From: an uncultured Pelagibacteraceae bacterium | Lineage (GTDB): Bacteria > Pseudomonadota > Alphaproteobacteria > Pelagibacterales > Pelagibacteraceae | Length of the DNA: 44,687 nt | Assembly (NCBI GenBank): GCA_902578255.1 | Contig: CACHCH010000005.1 | Span: 45,001 to 89,687 of the forward strand | Direction of reading: 5' to 3' | In this document: positions 27,321 to 36,185 of the stretch, piece by piece | Numbering within the stretch: the first letter of the stretch is position 1 | Layout of the letters: each line of letters opens with the position of its first letter | Made by a program: the position numbers and the translations under genes | The notes under the pieces: generated by a model | What the model was told of the DNA's origin: nothing | Databases searched by the model: none | The model's input: only the letters and a program-made list of their open reading frames with translations

Positions 27321-28288
27321 TGATTAAAAAAAAATTTATAAACATAGCAAGGAGTGTTATAAGTTTAGAAATTAAAGCTCTCCAAAACTTAAAAAAAAAT
27401 ATTAATAATTCATTTAATGATGCTGTAGTTGAAATTAGTAAGTGTCAGTCAAAGGTTATACTGTGCGGGGTAGGCAAAAGTGGTTTGATTGCATCTAAGA
27501 TTGCAGCAACACTTGCATCTGTTGGAACTCCATCATTTACTTTATCTGCAAGCGAAGCTTCACACGGAGATCTTGGAATGATTTCTAAAAAAGATGTTTT
27601 AATTTTGATCAGCAACTCCGGTGAAACAAGTGAACTTAAGAATATTATTCGATTTGCAAAAAGAAATAGAATTATATTAATTGGAATAGTTACTAAAAAA
27701 GATTCAATTTTGTATAAAGAATCAGACATTAAACTTTTAACACCTAAAGTAACAGAGGCTGGTGGAATTGTTCCAACCGCCAGCACCACAACTCAATTAG
27801 CTTTGGGTGATGCATTGTCAATCGCAAGTATGAATTATAAAAAATTTGGTAAAATGGACTTTAAAAAATTACACCCCGCGGGTAGTTTGGGTGCACAATT
27901 AAAAACTGTTGAGGATATAATGCTCACTGGAAACAAAATTCCTTTTGTTCATGAAAATATTAAAATGAATAAAGCTCTAAAAATATTAAGTAAAAAAAAT
28001 CTAGGAATATTGATAATAAGAAATAAAAAAAAAATAACTACAGGTATAATCACAGATGGTCAGATAAGAAGATACAGTCAAAATAATTTAGACTTACAAT
28101 CAATTACTGTTAATAAAATTATGACAAAAAAACCTATTAGCATTAACAAAGACGCCTTAGCTGTAAAAGCTCTATCTTTAATGAATAGTAAAAAAATTAC
28201 TTCGCTGTGTGTATTTGAAAAGAAAAATAAATTTAAAACAATAGGAGTAATTCATATACATAATATCTTAGAGTCAAACATTTCATAA
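27320..28288 (+). CDS. kdsD: Arabinose-5-phosphate isomerase
   Basis: KdsD/KpsF converts ribulose 5-phosphate to arabinose 5-phosphate, the first step to Kdo. The 322-residue protein has an N-terminal SIS domain (VILCGVGKSGLIASKIAATLASVGTPS and ISNSGETSE are visible in two parts, residues about 45-110). Two CBS domains follow, about 200-320. It lies directly before lptC and lptB, an order found in many Proteobacteria, and complements kdsB at 21.6 kb. Confidence 0.95.
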   Translation: MIKKKFINIARSVISLEIKALQNLKKNINNSFNDAVVEISKCQSKVILCGVGKSGLIASKIAATLASVGTPSFTLSASEASHGDLGMISKKDVLILISNSGETSELKNIIRFAKRNRIILIGIVTKKDSILYKESDIKLLTPKVTEAGGIVPTASTTTQLALGDALSIASMNYKKFGKMDFKKLHPAGSLGAQLKTVEDIMLTGNKIPFVHENIKMNKALKILSKKNLGILIIRNKKKITTGIITDGQIRRYSQNNLDLQSITVNKIMTKKPISINKDALAVKALSLMNSKKITSLCVFEKKNKFKTIGVIHIHNILESNIS

Positions 28289-28861
28289 ATGAAAAACAAA
28301 AAAATTATGGGGTTTTCTTTAACAATTATCCTTATTGTTATAAGTTATTTTATATATTTAAATTTTTTAAAAAAAAAAGACACTAATAAAATAGACTCTA
28401 ATTCTTTGGAAGAAAAGTCTTTTTCATCTAACACTATTAAAGATGTAAGCTATCTGTCTAAAGACTCTAAAGGCAATGAATATAATATTAATGCAAAAAG
28501 TGGGGAAATAGACATTAATAACCCTGATGTAATTTACCTGACCAATGTAAGAGCTGAAATAAATCTTAAAAATTCAAATAAAGTTGTGATCACTTCTGAA
28601 TATGGAAAATACAATACAAAAAATTTCGATACAATTTTTTCGGAAAATGTAATAATAAATTATTTAGATAACAAGATAACAGGAGAGTATTTGGATTTTT
28701 CACTTGAAAGAAATTTAATGGTTATATCTAGGAATATTATTTATACAAATCCTGAAAATATTATGCTAGCAGATGTATTGGAAATGAATATTAAGACAAA
28801 GGATACAAAAATATTTATGTACGAGGACAAAAATAAAGTAAAAATTAAAAGTAGAAATTAA
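28289..28861 (+). CDS. lptC: Lipopolysaccharide export protein LptC
   Basis: LptC is the bitopic inner-membrane part of the LPS transport bridge. The 190-residue protein has one N-terminal membrane segment (about 5-27) and a periplasmic beta-jellyroll region with repeated short strands (about 50-180). It starts in the base after the kdsD stop and lies one base before lptB. The gene for the periplasmic bridge protein LptA, which often sits between lptC and lptB, is not here. A run of ten adenines spans codons 27-30. Confidence 0.82.
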   Translation: MKNKKIMGFSLTIILIVISYFIYLNFLKKKDTNKIDSNSLEEKSFSSNTIKDVSYLSKDSKGNEYNINAKSGEIDINNPDVIYLTNVRAEINLKNSNKVVITSEYGKYNTKNFDTIFSENVIINYLDNKITGEYLDFSLERNLMVISRNIIYTNPENIMLADVLEMNIKTKDTKIFMYEDKNKVKIKSRN

Positions 28862-28862
28862 T

Positions 28863-29639
28863 ATGGGAATTATTAAAAAATTTAGAATTAAATCATTTAA
28901 AAATAAAAATTCAATAATTGAGTTTAAAAATATAACCCTTTCTTATGGTAAAAGAATAATTTTAGATAATATTAATTTTAAAATAAACGAAGGCCAAATT
29001 TTTGGAATGCTTGGACCAAATGGTGTTGGTAAATCTACGATTTTCAATCTTATAACTGGACTGATAAATCCAGATAGTGGTCAAATAAAAATAAATGAAG
29101 AGGAAGTTACTAATTATCCTATATATTTCCGTACTAAAAAATTTAAAGTTGGCTACGTCCCTCAGTATGGTGGATACTTTAACGAGCTAACTCTTCTTGA
29201 TAATTTAAAAGCTATTAGTGAAATTGTTATTGATAATAAAAATTTAAGGTCAGAAAAAATAAATTATTTACTTTCCAAGTTTGAGTTAGAAAATGTTAAA
29301 GAAATCAAAGCAAAATTTTTATCTGGAGGACAAAAAAAGAAATTAGTTATTGCGCTTTCTCTTTTGAGTGATCCAAAAGTTTTATTATTAGATGAATGTT
29401 TTGCAGCACTTGATGTGCTAACTATTAAAATGTTGCAGGAAATTATTGTTAATTTGCAACAAGAAACAAAAATTACTATTTGTATTTGTGATCATCAGGC
29501 AAGAGATCTCCTTGCTTGTGTAGATGTTGCAATGATATTAAGTAATTGTAAAATAATCGCCCAAGACACACCTAATAATTTAGTTAATGATATAAAAGCC
29601 AAGAATGCCTACTTTGGTGAAAGTTTCAAATTTAACTAA
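28863..29639 (+). CDS. lptB: LPS export ABC transporter ATPase LptB
   Basis: LptB powers LPS extraction with LptF and LptG. The 258-residue protein has Walker A GPNGVGKST (51-59), the signature LSGGQKKKLVIA, Walker B LLLDECFAALD and switch histidine CDHQARD. The signature departs from the usual LptB LSGGERRR but stays an active ABC motif. An extra basic stretch of about 18 residues precedes the domain. Position directly after lptC supports LptB over other ABC ATPases. Confidence 0.92.
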   Translation: MGIIKKFRIKSFKNKNSIIEFKNITLSYGKRIILDNINFKINEGQIFGMLGPNGVGKSTIFNLITGLINPDSGQIKINEEEVTNYPIYFRTKKFKVGYVPQYGGYFNELTLLDNLKAISEIVIDNKNLRSEKINYLLSKFELENVKEIKAKFLSGGQKKKLVIALSLLSDPKVLLLDECFAALDVLTIKMLQEIIVNLQQETKITICICDHQARDLLACVDVAMILSNCKIIAQDTPNNLVNDIKAKNAYFGESFKFN

Positions 29640-29644
29640 TATTC

Positions 29645-30964
29645 ATGACCGAAACGATTATACTTAAGAATAAAATTACAGATTTTAATAAAAGAATAAA
29701 TATTAGTGGCGATAAAAGTTTGAGTATAAGATGGGTTTTATTTGCTTCCTTAGCGAGTGGAGTTTCAAAATCAAAACACCTGCTTATGTCCGAAGATGTT
29801 TTGGCGGCAATCAATGCAATTAAGAAATTGGGTATTAAAGTAAAATTTAATAAAGATGTTTGCAAAATTTATGGAAAAGGTATTAATGGCTATAAATATA
29901 AGAAAAATATAGTAATAAACGCTCAAAATTCAGGTACCTTAGGGAGGCTTATTCTTGGACTCTTAATAAATACTAATTACCCAATTAGATTGATTGGTGA
30001 CAAAAGTTTATCAAAAAGAGATTTTAAAAGAATTTCTGATCCATTAAGTAAGTTTGGTGCAAATTTTAAACTTAGGAATAACAAAAATCTTCCTTTAAAA
30101 ATATTTGGATCTCCAAAATTAAAACCAATAAAATATATTGAAGCAAGAGGATCGGCTCAATGTAAAAGTTCTATCATTTTTGCAGGAATGAGGACAGACG
30201 GAACAACTTATATTAAAGCAAAAAAAAGTAGAAATCATACAGAGTTATTATGTAAATACTTAAAACTTCCAATTAAAATTAAAGAAAAACAAAAATATGA
30301 TTTAATTAAAATTAAAAAAATAAATAAAATAATTCCTTTAAATTATAATATTCCTTCAGATTTAAGCTCTAGCTCTTTTTTTATAGTTTTAACAGCTTTG
30401 GCAAAAAATTCAAAACTTCTAATCAAGAATGTAAATATTAATCCATCAAGAACAGGTATAATAAATATTTTAAAAAGAATGGGTGTTAAGATAATATTAA
30501 AAAATCAAAGAAATTATAAAGGTGAAAAAAATGCTGATATTTTTGTCAGAAGCTCAAAAAAATTTAAATCTATTAATTGTCCAACAAAATTTAATAGTGG
30601 TGCTATTGATGAATTTTTATTAATTTTCCTAGTAGCAGCAAAAGCTAATGGAATTTCTTACTTTAAAAATTTGGCAGAATTAAACCAAAAAGAAAGTCCA
30701 AGACTCAAATGGGGCTCTAAAATTTTAAATCATTTAGGTGTAAAAAATATTTTAACAAAAAGTTCTATTAAAATATTTGGTAACCCAAATCTTGATATAT
30801 CACATAAAATAATTATTAAAAATTATTTTAAAGATCATAGAGTATTTATGACAAGTGTAATTGCAGCTTTGTCATTTGGGGGTGAATGGAAAATATATAA
30901 TAAAGACTCAGTAAAAACATCTTTTCCAAAATTTATGAAAATAATAAATGAGTTACAAAATTAA
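29645..30964 (+). CDS. aroA: 3-phosphoshikimate 1-carboxyvinyltransferase
   Basis: AroA (EPSP synthase) adds enolpyruvate to shikimate 3-phosphate, leading to chorismate. The 439-residue protein has the motifs SGDKSLSIR, NSGTLGR, GSAQCKSS, the catalytic IDEFL and QKESPRL, and DHRVFMTS near the end. It precedes cmk and overlaps it by 17 bases. With pheA and trpFBA it supports aromatic amino-acid synthesis. Confidence 0.95.
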   Translation: MTETIILKNKITDFNKRINISGDKSLSIRWVLFASLASGVSKSKHLLMSEDVLAAINAIKKLGIKVKFNKDVCKIYGKGINGYKYKKNIVINAQNSGTLGRLILGLLINTNYPIRLIGDKSLSKRDFKRISDPLSKFGANFKLRNNKNLPLKIFGSPKLKPIKYIEARGSAQCKSSIIFAGMRTDGTTYIKAKKSRNHTELLCKYLKLPIKIKEKQKYDLIKIKKINKIIPLNYNIPSDLSSSSFFIVLTALAKNSKLLIKNVNINPSRTGIINILKRMGVKIILKNQRNYKGEKNADIFVRSSKKFKSINCPTKFNSGAIDEFLLIFLVAAKANGISYFKNLAELNQKESPRLKWGSKILNHLGVKNILTKSSIKIFGNPNLDISHKIIIKNYFKDHRVFMTSVIAALSFGGEWKIYNKDSVKTSFPKFMKIINELQN

Positions 30965-31625
30965 TAAAATTAACAAAAGAAAAAATATTATAAAAGTTGC
31001 AATAGACTCCCCTGCTGCTGCAGGCGCAGGGACACAAGCAAAATTAATCTCTAAACACTATAATTTACTTCAATTAGATACTGGTCGAGTTTACAGATTT
31101 GTTGCAAATATTAAAATTAATGAACCTTATAAATTTAATTATGCCTACTTAAAAAAAAAAATTAATAAATTGAAAATTGAAGATTTAGAAAATAAAAATT
31201 TACTTTCTGACAAAGTTGCAATAGTTGCGTCTTTAGTTGCTAAAGATAGAAAAATAAGAAAATTAGTTCATACATTTCAATTAAAATGTGCCTATAACCC
31301 ACCAAAAAAATATGCTGGTTCTTGTCTTGATGGAAGAGACATATGTTCTGTTATTGTGCCAGATGCAGATATAAAGTTATTTATTACCGCAAGTCTTAAA
31401 ACGAGAGCATTGAGAAGATATAAAGAGCTCAAGGCTAAAAATAACTATATTTCTTATTCAGATGTTCTAAAAAGTATTAAAAAACGTGACAAAAGTGACA
31501 TAAACAGAAAGATTTCACCTTTAAAAAAAACAAAGGATAGCATCTTGCTAAACACATCTAACCTAAGTATAAGACGTTGTTTTTTAAAAATAAAAAAAAT
31601 AATAGACAAGAAAATAATTATTTAA
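30948..31625 (+). CDS. cmk: Cytidylate kinase with altered P-loop
   Basis: Cmk phosphorylates CMP and dCMP. Length (225) and most motifs are normal: LDTGRVYR, the LDGRDICSVIVPDADIK block, and DKSDINRKISPLKK with LNTSNLSI. The P-loop, however, reads SPAAAGAGT (residues 21-29) where the family has GPxxxGKGT. The nucleotide-binding lysine is A27 (codon GCA at 31026-31028) and the first glycine is S21. Placement in aroA-cmk-rpsA-ihfB matches other Proteobacteria, so this is the true orthologue. It starts inside aroA and its stop shares a base with the rpsA start. Confidence 0.92.
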   Translation: MSYKINKINKRKNIIKVAIDSPAAAGAGTQAKLISKHYNLLQLDTGRVYRFVANIKINEPYKFNYAYLKKKINKLKIEDLENKNLLSDKVAIVASLVAKDRKIRKLVHTFQLKCAYNPPKKYAGSCLDGRDICSVIVPDADIKLFITASLKTRALRRYKELKAKNNYISYSDVLKSIKKRDKSDINRKISPLKKTKDSILLNTSNLSIRRCFLKIKKIIDKKIII

Positions 31626-33349
31626 TGGAAATTTATAAAGATTTATCAAATCCAGCCTCACAAGAATTCGAAAAATTACTTAATAGTCAGCTCTCAAAAA
31701 TTCAAATAGAAGAAGGAAAAATTATAGAGGGTAAAATAAATAAAATTACCGAAAAATTTGTTTTCCTTTTTGTTGAAGGGCTTAAATCTGAGCCTGTTCT
31801 AGATATTAATGAATTAAAAAGTATGGGGCTATCTGAAAAGATTAAAATTGGAGAAACTATATCTGTCTTACTAGAAAAAATTGAGGATAAGCATGGTGAA
31901 GTTTTAGTTTCTGCTTCAAAGGCACAAAAAATTAAAGGATGGGATAAATTAGTTGAAGCGTACGAAAAAAATGAACCAATAATGGGTAAAATTACTTCAA
32001 AATGTAAAGGAGGTTGCATTGTTGAACATATTGATACAGGTTCACTCATGTTCTTGCCAGGTAGTCAGATATCAGACAAACCTTTAAAAGATATTAGTCA
32101 TTTGATGAATGAACCACAGAAATTTGCATTAATAAAACTAGATAAAGTCCGTGGTAATGCATGTGTTTCAAGAAGAGAAATTATTTCATCTTTTAAAAAA
32201 GAGGATAAAGCTAAGATAATTGAAAAATTTAAAGTAGGTGACATTATAAAAGGTGCTGAAGTAAAAGGTTATAGTTCTTTTGGTTGTTTTTTTAATGTTA
32301 ATGGAGAATTAGATGTGCTGGTTCATTTACAAGAAATTTCATACTCTAGAGTTAATCATCCTGATGAAGTATTTAATATTGGTGAAAAACATGATCTAAA
32401 AGTTATAAGTGTTGATAAAGAAAAATTACAAGTTGGATGTTCAGTAAAACAGTTATCGCCAGATCCTTTTGAGCATATTGAGAATTACGAACTTAATAAA
32501 ATCTATAAAGTCAAAGTTGTTAAATTGATGGACTTTGGAGCTTTTTGTGAATTAGAGCCAGGTCTAACTACTCTCTTACATTCAAGCGAACTTAGCTGGA
32601 CAAAGAAAAATTTGTCAGCAAAAAAAATGTTTAAAATCGGTGACGAAATAGACTGTGTAATTACAGAAATAGATAAAGACAAGAGAAGAGTTGCTATTTC
32701 TCATAGATTAACACAAGAAAATCCTTTTGAAACTTTTGAAAAAAAATATCCGATCAATACAATTGTTGAAGGTGAAATTGTAAATAAAAATGAATACTCT
32801 TTGTTTGTTAAAATTGAAAATTTAGATGTTGATGCTTTTTTGCATTGCAATGACTTAACCTACTTGAATAATGGAGAAGAAGAACTAGCAAAATATAAGA
32901 AAGGTGATAAAATTAAGGTGATGGTTCTTGAGATAAAATCCTCAGAACAAAAAATTAGAGTTGGTTTAAGACAAACTAAAGCTGATCCTTTTGACTTCTT
33001 TAAAGATAAAACTAAAAATCAAACAATCACAGTAAAAGTTATATCAACTGATAACAAAGGTTTAATGGTTAGACCTGAGAATTGTGAAATGGACTTTCAA
33101 ATTAAAAAATCTGCAATTGCGATCAATGCAGCAGATGCAAGACCAAGCAGATGGACAGGCGGAGAAAAACTTGATTGTGCAATAGCTGATATAGATTTTA
33201 ACAAAAGGAAAGTTGTTTTAAGTATAAAGTTACTTGAGGAAATTGAAAAAAAAGAAGCTTTAGAAAAATATGGATCAGAGGGATCAGGCAAAAACTTACC
33301 ATTTTCGTCTTTATCTGAAGACTTAAAGAAAAAAGAAGAAGATAATTAA
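31625..33349 (+). CDS. rpsA: 30S ribosomal protein S1
   Basis: S1 helps recruit and unfold mRNA on the 30S subunit. The 574-residue protein carries about six S1 (OB-fold) repeats; the well-conserved central ones include GCFFNVNGELDVLVHLQEIS and GAFCELEPGLTTLLHSSELSW in shorter blocks. I choose ATG at 31625 (MEIYKDLSN), which forms TAATG with cmk. An ATG at 31577 would add 16 lysine- and asparagine-rich residues overlapping cmk and unlike the family. Confidence 0.95.
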   Translation: MEIYKDLSNPASQEFEKLLNSQLSKIQIEEGKIIEGKINKITEKFVFLFVEGLKSEPVLDINELKSMGLSEKIKIGETISVLLEKIEDKHGEVLVSASKAQKIKGWDKLVEAYEKNEPIMGKITSKCKGGCIVEHIDTGSLMFLPGSQISDKPLKDISHLMNEPQKFALIKLDKVRGNACVSRREIISSFKKEDKAKIIEKFKVGDIIKGAEVKGYSSFGCFFNVNGELDVLVHLQEISYSRVNHPDEVFNIGEKHDLKVISVDKEKLQVGCSVKQLSPDPFEHIENYELNKIYKVKVVKLMDFGAFCELEPGLTTLLHSSELSWTKKNLSAKKMFKIGDEIDCVITEIDKDKRRVAISHRLTQENPFETFEKKYPINTIVEGEIVNKNEYSLFVKIENLDVDAFLHCNDLTYLNNGEEELAKYKKGDKIKVMVLEIKSSEQKIRVGLRQTKADPFDFFKDKTKNQTITVKVISTDNKGLMVRPENCEMDFQIKKSAIAINAADARPSRWTGGEKLDCAIADIDFNKRKVVLSIKLLEEIEKKEALEKYGSEGSGKNLPFSSLSEDLKKKEEDN

Positions 33350-33367
33350 AAATTAAGAAGATCTAAA

Positions 33368-33655
33368 TTGGCTATTGTAAAATCAAAGCTTTTAAAAGAA
33401 CTTTCAAACAATTACCCTAATTTCTTAAAAAAAGACTTAGAAAAGTTTACCAACATAATTTTAAACGAAATAAAGAGAGCTCTAAAAAGAGGAGATCGAG
33501 TAGAACTGCGAGGTTTTGGAGTATTTTCTACAAATATTCAAAAAGCCAGAATATCGAGAAATCCTAAAACGGGAGAAAAGGTCAATACTCCTGAAAAAAA
33601 AACTATTCACTTTAAAATGTCTAAAGACTTGTTTAAAAAATTAAATAATGAATAA
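33368..33655 (+). CDS. ihfB: Integration host factor beta subunit (HU/IHF family), TTG start
   Basis: IHF is a DNA-bending nucleoid protein that acts as an alpha/beta pair. The 95-residue protein has the family layout and the beta-arm motif RNPKTGEKV. The only start consistent with homology is TTG at 33368, preceded by AAGAAG seven bases upstream. No ATG fits. A position after rpsA is where ihfB lies in other Proteobacteria, supporting the beta subunit over HU. It overlaps pyrF by eight bases. Confidence 0.9.
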   Translation: MAIVKSKLLKELSNNYPNFLKKDLEKFTNIILNEIKRALKRGDRVELRGFGVFSTNIQKARISRNPKTGEKVNTPEKKTIHFKMSKDLFKKLNNE

Positions 33656-34340
33656 TAAAACTATATTTGTTGCATGTGATGCATCAAACATAAAAAAAAT
33701 TGAAGATATTATTGTTCAAACAAAAAATAGTAGATTAAAGATCATACCAAAATTTGGATTACAACTTTTTTACTCAAAAAATGGAAGAAAGTTCCTTGAG
33801 AAGTTTAAAGAAGATTTTTGGTTAGATTTAAAAATAAACGATATTCCGCAAACTGCTCTTTCAGCTATAGATAGTTTGAAAGATTTAAAAAAATGTAAGT
33901 ATATTACAGTTCATTCAAATGGTGGTCTTGAAATGCTTAAGGCTGTAAAAAAACAAGCTAAAAAAATTAACAAAAACTTAAAAATTTTAGGTGTTACAAT
34001 TTTAACTAGCATGAATAGTAAATCTTTGAAAGAGATAGGTCATACAAAAAATGTCAAACAATTAGTTTTAAAGCAAGCTGAACTTATCAAAAAATCAGGT
34101 TGTCATGGAATTGTATGCTCGCCACAAGAGTCCAAAATTATTAGAAAAAAATTTAAAAATATATTGATAATAACACCTGGAATAAGATTGCCAGGAGATC
34201 ATTCAAATGATCAAGCTAGAATAATGACCCCTATAGACGCTTTTAAAAATAAGGTTTCAGGGATTGTAATGGGTAGATCACTTACCAAAGGTAATGTTAA
34301 AAATAATGTAAAAAAATTAGTTGATCATTTAAGCCAATGA
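33648..34340 (+). CDS. pyrF: Orotidine-5'-phosphate decarboxylase
   Basis: PyrF decarboxylates OMP to UMP, the last step of pyrimidine synthesis. The 230-residue TIM barrel has the catalytic DxKxxDI motif at D60, K62 and D65 (LDLKINDIPQT), D11 in CDAS, and the phosphate-binding ITPGIR and GIVMGRSL motifs near the C-terminus. It overlaps ihfB and trpF by a few bases. Confidence 0.94.
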   Translation: MNNKTIFVACDASNIKKIEDIIVQTKNSRLKIIPKFGLQLFYSKNGRKFLEKFKEDFWLDLKINDIPQTALSAIDSLKDLKKCKYITVHSNGGLEMLKAVKKQAKKINKNLKILGVTILTSMNSKSLKEIGHTKNVKQLVLKQAELIKKSGCHGIVCSPQESKIIRKKFKNILIITPGIRLPGDHSNDQARIMTPIDAFKNKVSGIVMGRSLTKGNVKNNVKKLVDHLSQ

Positions 34341-34966
34341 TTAAGGGTTGTAAAATCTGTGGAGTTTCAGATCTAAATACATTAAGCTTTATTGTTAATC
34401 ATCCCTATCCACCTAAATTTATTGGTTTTATTTGTAACTATCAAAAAAGTCCTAGATATGTTGAGTTTAAGAAATTGGAAAAATTGTTAAGTATAAATAA
34501 AAATAATTGTCATTATGTAGCTGTATTAGTCAAACCCAATGAAGAAATATTAGAAAAAATTAAAAATCTACCTTTTGACTTCTACCAATTATATGATTGT
34601 ACTCCTGAACAAATAAAATCTATCAAGATAAATTATAATAAAAAAATAATTACTGCATTTACTGTTAAAGACAAATCAGACCTACAAAAATATAAGGATT
34701 TTAATGAGGTAACTGATATTTATTTATTTGACAGTAAAGGTTATGAAAAAAGTGAAGCATTTGATCATGATCTAATTAAAGACATAAAAATTAATAAAAA
34801 ATTGATGATCGCTGGTGATATTAAGTACAATGACGATTTAGAAAATTACGGAAAAATAGCAGATTTTATAGATTTATCTGGAGGCTTAGAAACTTCTGGA
34901 TTAAAAGATCTTTCCAAAATAGAAATTTTTTTAAAAAAAATAAAACAATTTAAAAATGAAACTTAA
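34337..34966 (+). CDS. trpF: Phosphoribosylanthranilate isomerase, divergent
   Basis: TrpF performs the Amadori rearrangement in tryptophan synthesis. The 209-residue protein keeps the catalytic pair: C8 in KICG and D132 in YLFD. The C-terminal IDLSGGLETSGLKD matches the family's SGVE-x-GxKD block. Two other hallmarks are lost: QLHG is QLYD (Y86, D87), and LAGGL is IAGDI. The GGTGxxFDW segment is GYEKSEAFDH. It may be a fast-evolving TrpF, since it lies directly before trpB and trpA, overlapping trpB by 11 bases. Confidence 0.85.
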   Translation: MIKGCKICGVSDLNTLSFIVNHPYPPKFIGFICNYQKSPRYVEFKKLEKLLSINKNNCHYVAVLVKPNEEILEKIKNLPFDFYQLYDCTPEQIKSIKINYNKKIITAFTVKDKSDLQKYKDFNEVTDIYLFDSKGYEKSEAFDHDLIKDIKINKKLMIAGDIKYNDDLENYGKIADFIDLSGGLETSGLKDLSKIEIFLKKIKQFKNET

Positions 34967-36185
34967 AAAACGTATTCCATTAATTGATCAACATGACCAA
35001 TTTGGTTTTTGGGGAGGAAAATTTGGAGGAAGCTTTATTCCTGAAACTCTAAAAAAACCTGTGGAAGATTTAACAGAAGAGTTTAAAAAATTAAGAAAAG
35101 ATAAAAAATTTATTAAAAAAAGAGACTATTATTTTAAGAATTATATTGGCTCTCCAACTTCATTTGTTAAACTGGAAAATTTAACTAAACACTTAGGTGG
35201 TGCTCAAATATGGGCAAAAGTTGTGTCTGAAGCTAACGGGGGTGCTCATAAAATATATAATGCGACTGTGCATGCTCTTCTTTGTAAAGCTATGGGTAAA
35301 AAATATATCATTGGTGACACAGGTGCAGGATATGCTGGAAAAATGCTAAGTATGGCAGCAAAAAAGTTCGGTTTAAAATGTAAAATATTTATGGGTGCTA
35401 AAGATATTAAAAGGCAAAAACCAAACTGTGATGCAATGAAAAAAAATGGAGCGGAGATTGTGCCCGTATATTCTGGTAGTCAGACTTTGGTAGATGCTGT
35501 TAGTGAATGTATGAGATATTGGGTATCAAATTGTGACAATACTCATATGTGTGTTGGTAGTACTGTAGGTCCAAATATATTTGTTAAAATTTGTGGGTGG
35601 AGCACAGCCCAAATATCAAGAGAATTAAAGTTACAATTAAAATCAGAATTTAAAAAAATCCCAAAAAAAATTAAACTTATTAATTGTGTAGGTGGTGGAA
35701 GTTCAGCCTACGGTTTCTGGAGTGAGTTTATAGATTTCAACAAAAAACAAATTGAGCTGATTGGAGTTGAAGCAGGTGGGCCTAAAAAATCAAAACTTCA
35801 TGCAGCTCCATTAAGTAAAAATGCTAAAATTGGAGTTTTACATGGAGCTGCCTCTTATGTTTGCCAAGATATTGAAGGTCAAATTAATGAAACTGAGTCT
35901 ATAAGTGCAGGACTAGATTATCCGGGGGTAAGTCCTATTCATTGTTTCTTAAAAGATACTAAAAGAGCAAGATACACTTATGCTACAGATGAGGATGCTT
36001 TAAATGCTCACGTTATGGTAACTAAGTTTGAAAACCTAAATCCAAGCTTGGAACCTAGTCACGCATTTGCAGAAGCAATTAAAATTGCACCTAAGCTAAG
36101 TAAGGATACCATTATAATTGTAAATTCTTGTGGAGATGCAAAAAAAGATAGGGATATTTTAAAAGAGAGATTGGGTAAGAATTAA
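34956..36185 (+). CDS. trpB: Tryptophan synthase beta subunit, non-canonical
   Basis: TrpB joins indole and serine with PLP. The 409-residue protein aligns along its whole length: PLP lysine K99 in GGAHKI (Salmonella K87), phosphate loop GGGSSA, and SISAGLDYPGVSP. But the loop that holds the aminoacrylate and indole, ETGAGQHG in the family, reads DTGAGYAG (121-128): the catalytic glutamate is D121, and Gln and His are Tyr and Ala. The preceding REDLNHTGAHK is VVSEANGGAHK, and the C-terminal SGRGDKD is SCGDAKKD. It is not TrpB2 by layout. Function as tryptophan synthase is likely but not certain. Confidence 0.85.
   Translation: MKLKKRIPLIDQHDQFGFWGGKFGGSFIPETLKKPVEDLTEEFKKLRKDKKFIKKRDYYFKNYIGSPTSFVKLENLTKHLGGAQIWAKVVSEANGGAHKIYNATVHALLCKAMGKKYIIGDTGAGYAGKMLSMAAKKFGLKCKIFMGAKDIKRQKPNCDAMKKNGAEIVPVYSGSQTLVDAVSECMRYWVSNCDNTHMCVGSTVGPNIFVKICGWSTAQISRELKLQLKSEFKKIPKKIKLINCVGGGSSAYGFWSEFIDFNKKQIELIGVEAGGPKKSKLHAAPLSKNAKIGVLHGAASYVCQDIEGQINETESISAGLDYPGVSPIHCFLKDTKRARYTYATDEDALNAHVMVTKFENLNPSLEPSHAFAEAIKIAPKLSKDTIIIVNSCGDAKKDRDILKERLGKN

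Noticed and set aside
31577-31624. Upstream ATG for ribosomal protein S1
   Set aside because: It adds 16 residues that are a frame-shifted reading of the cmk end. The ATG at 31625 forms a normal TAATG junction.
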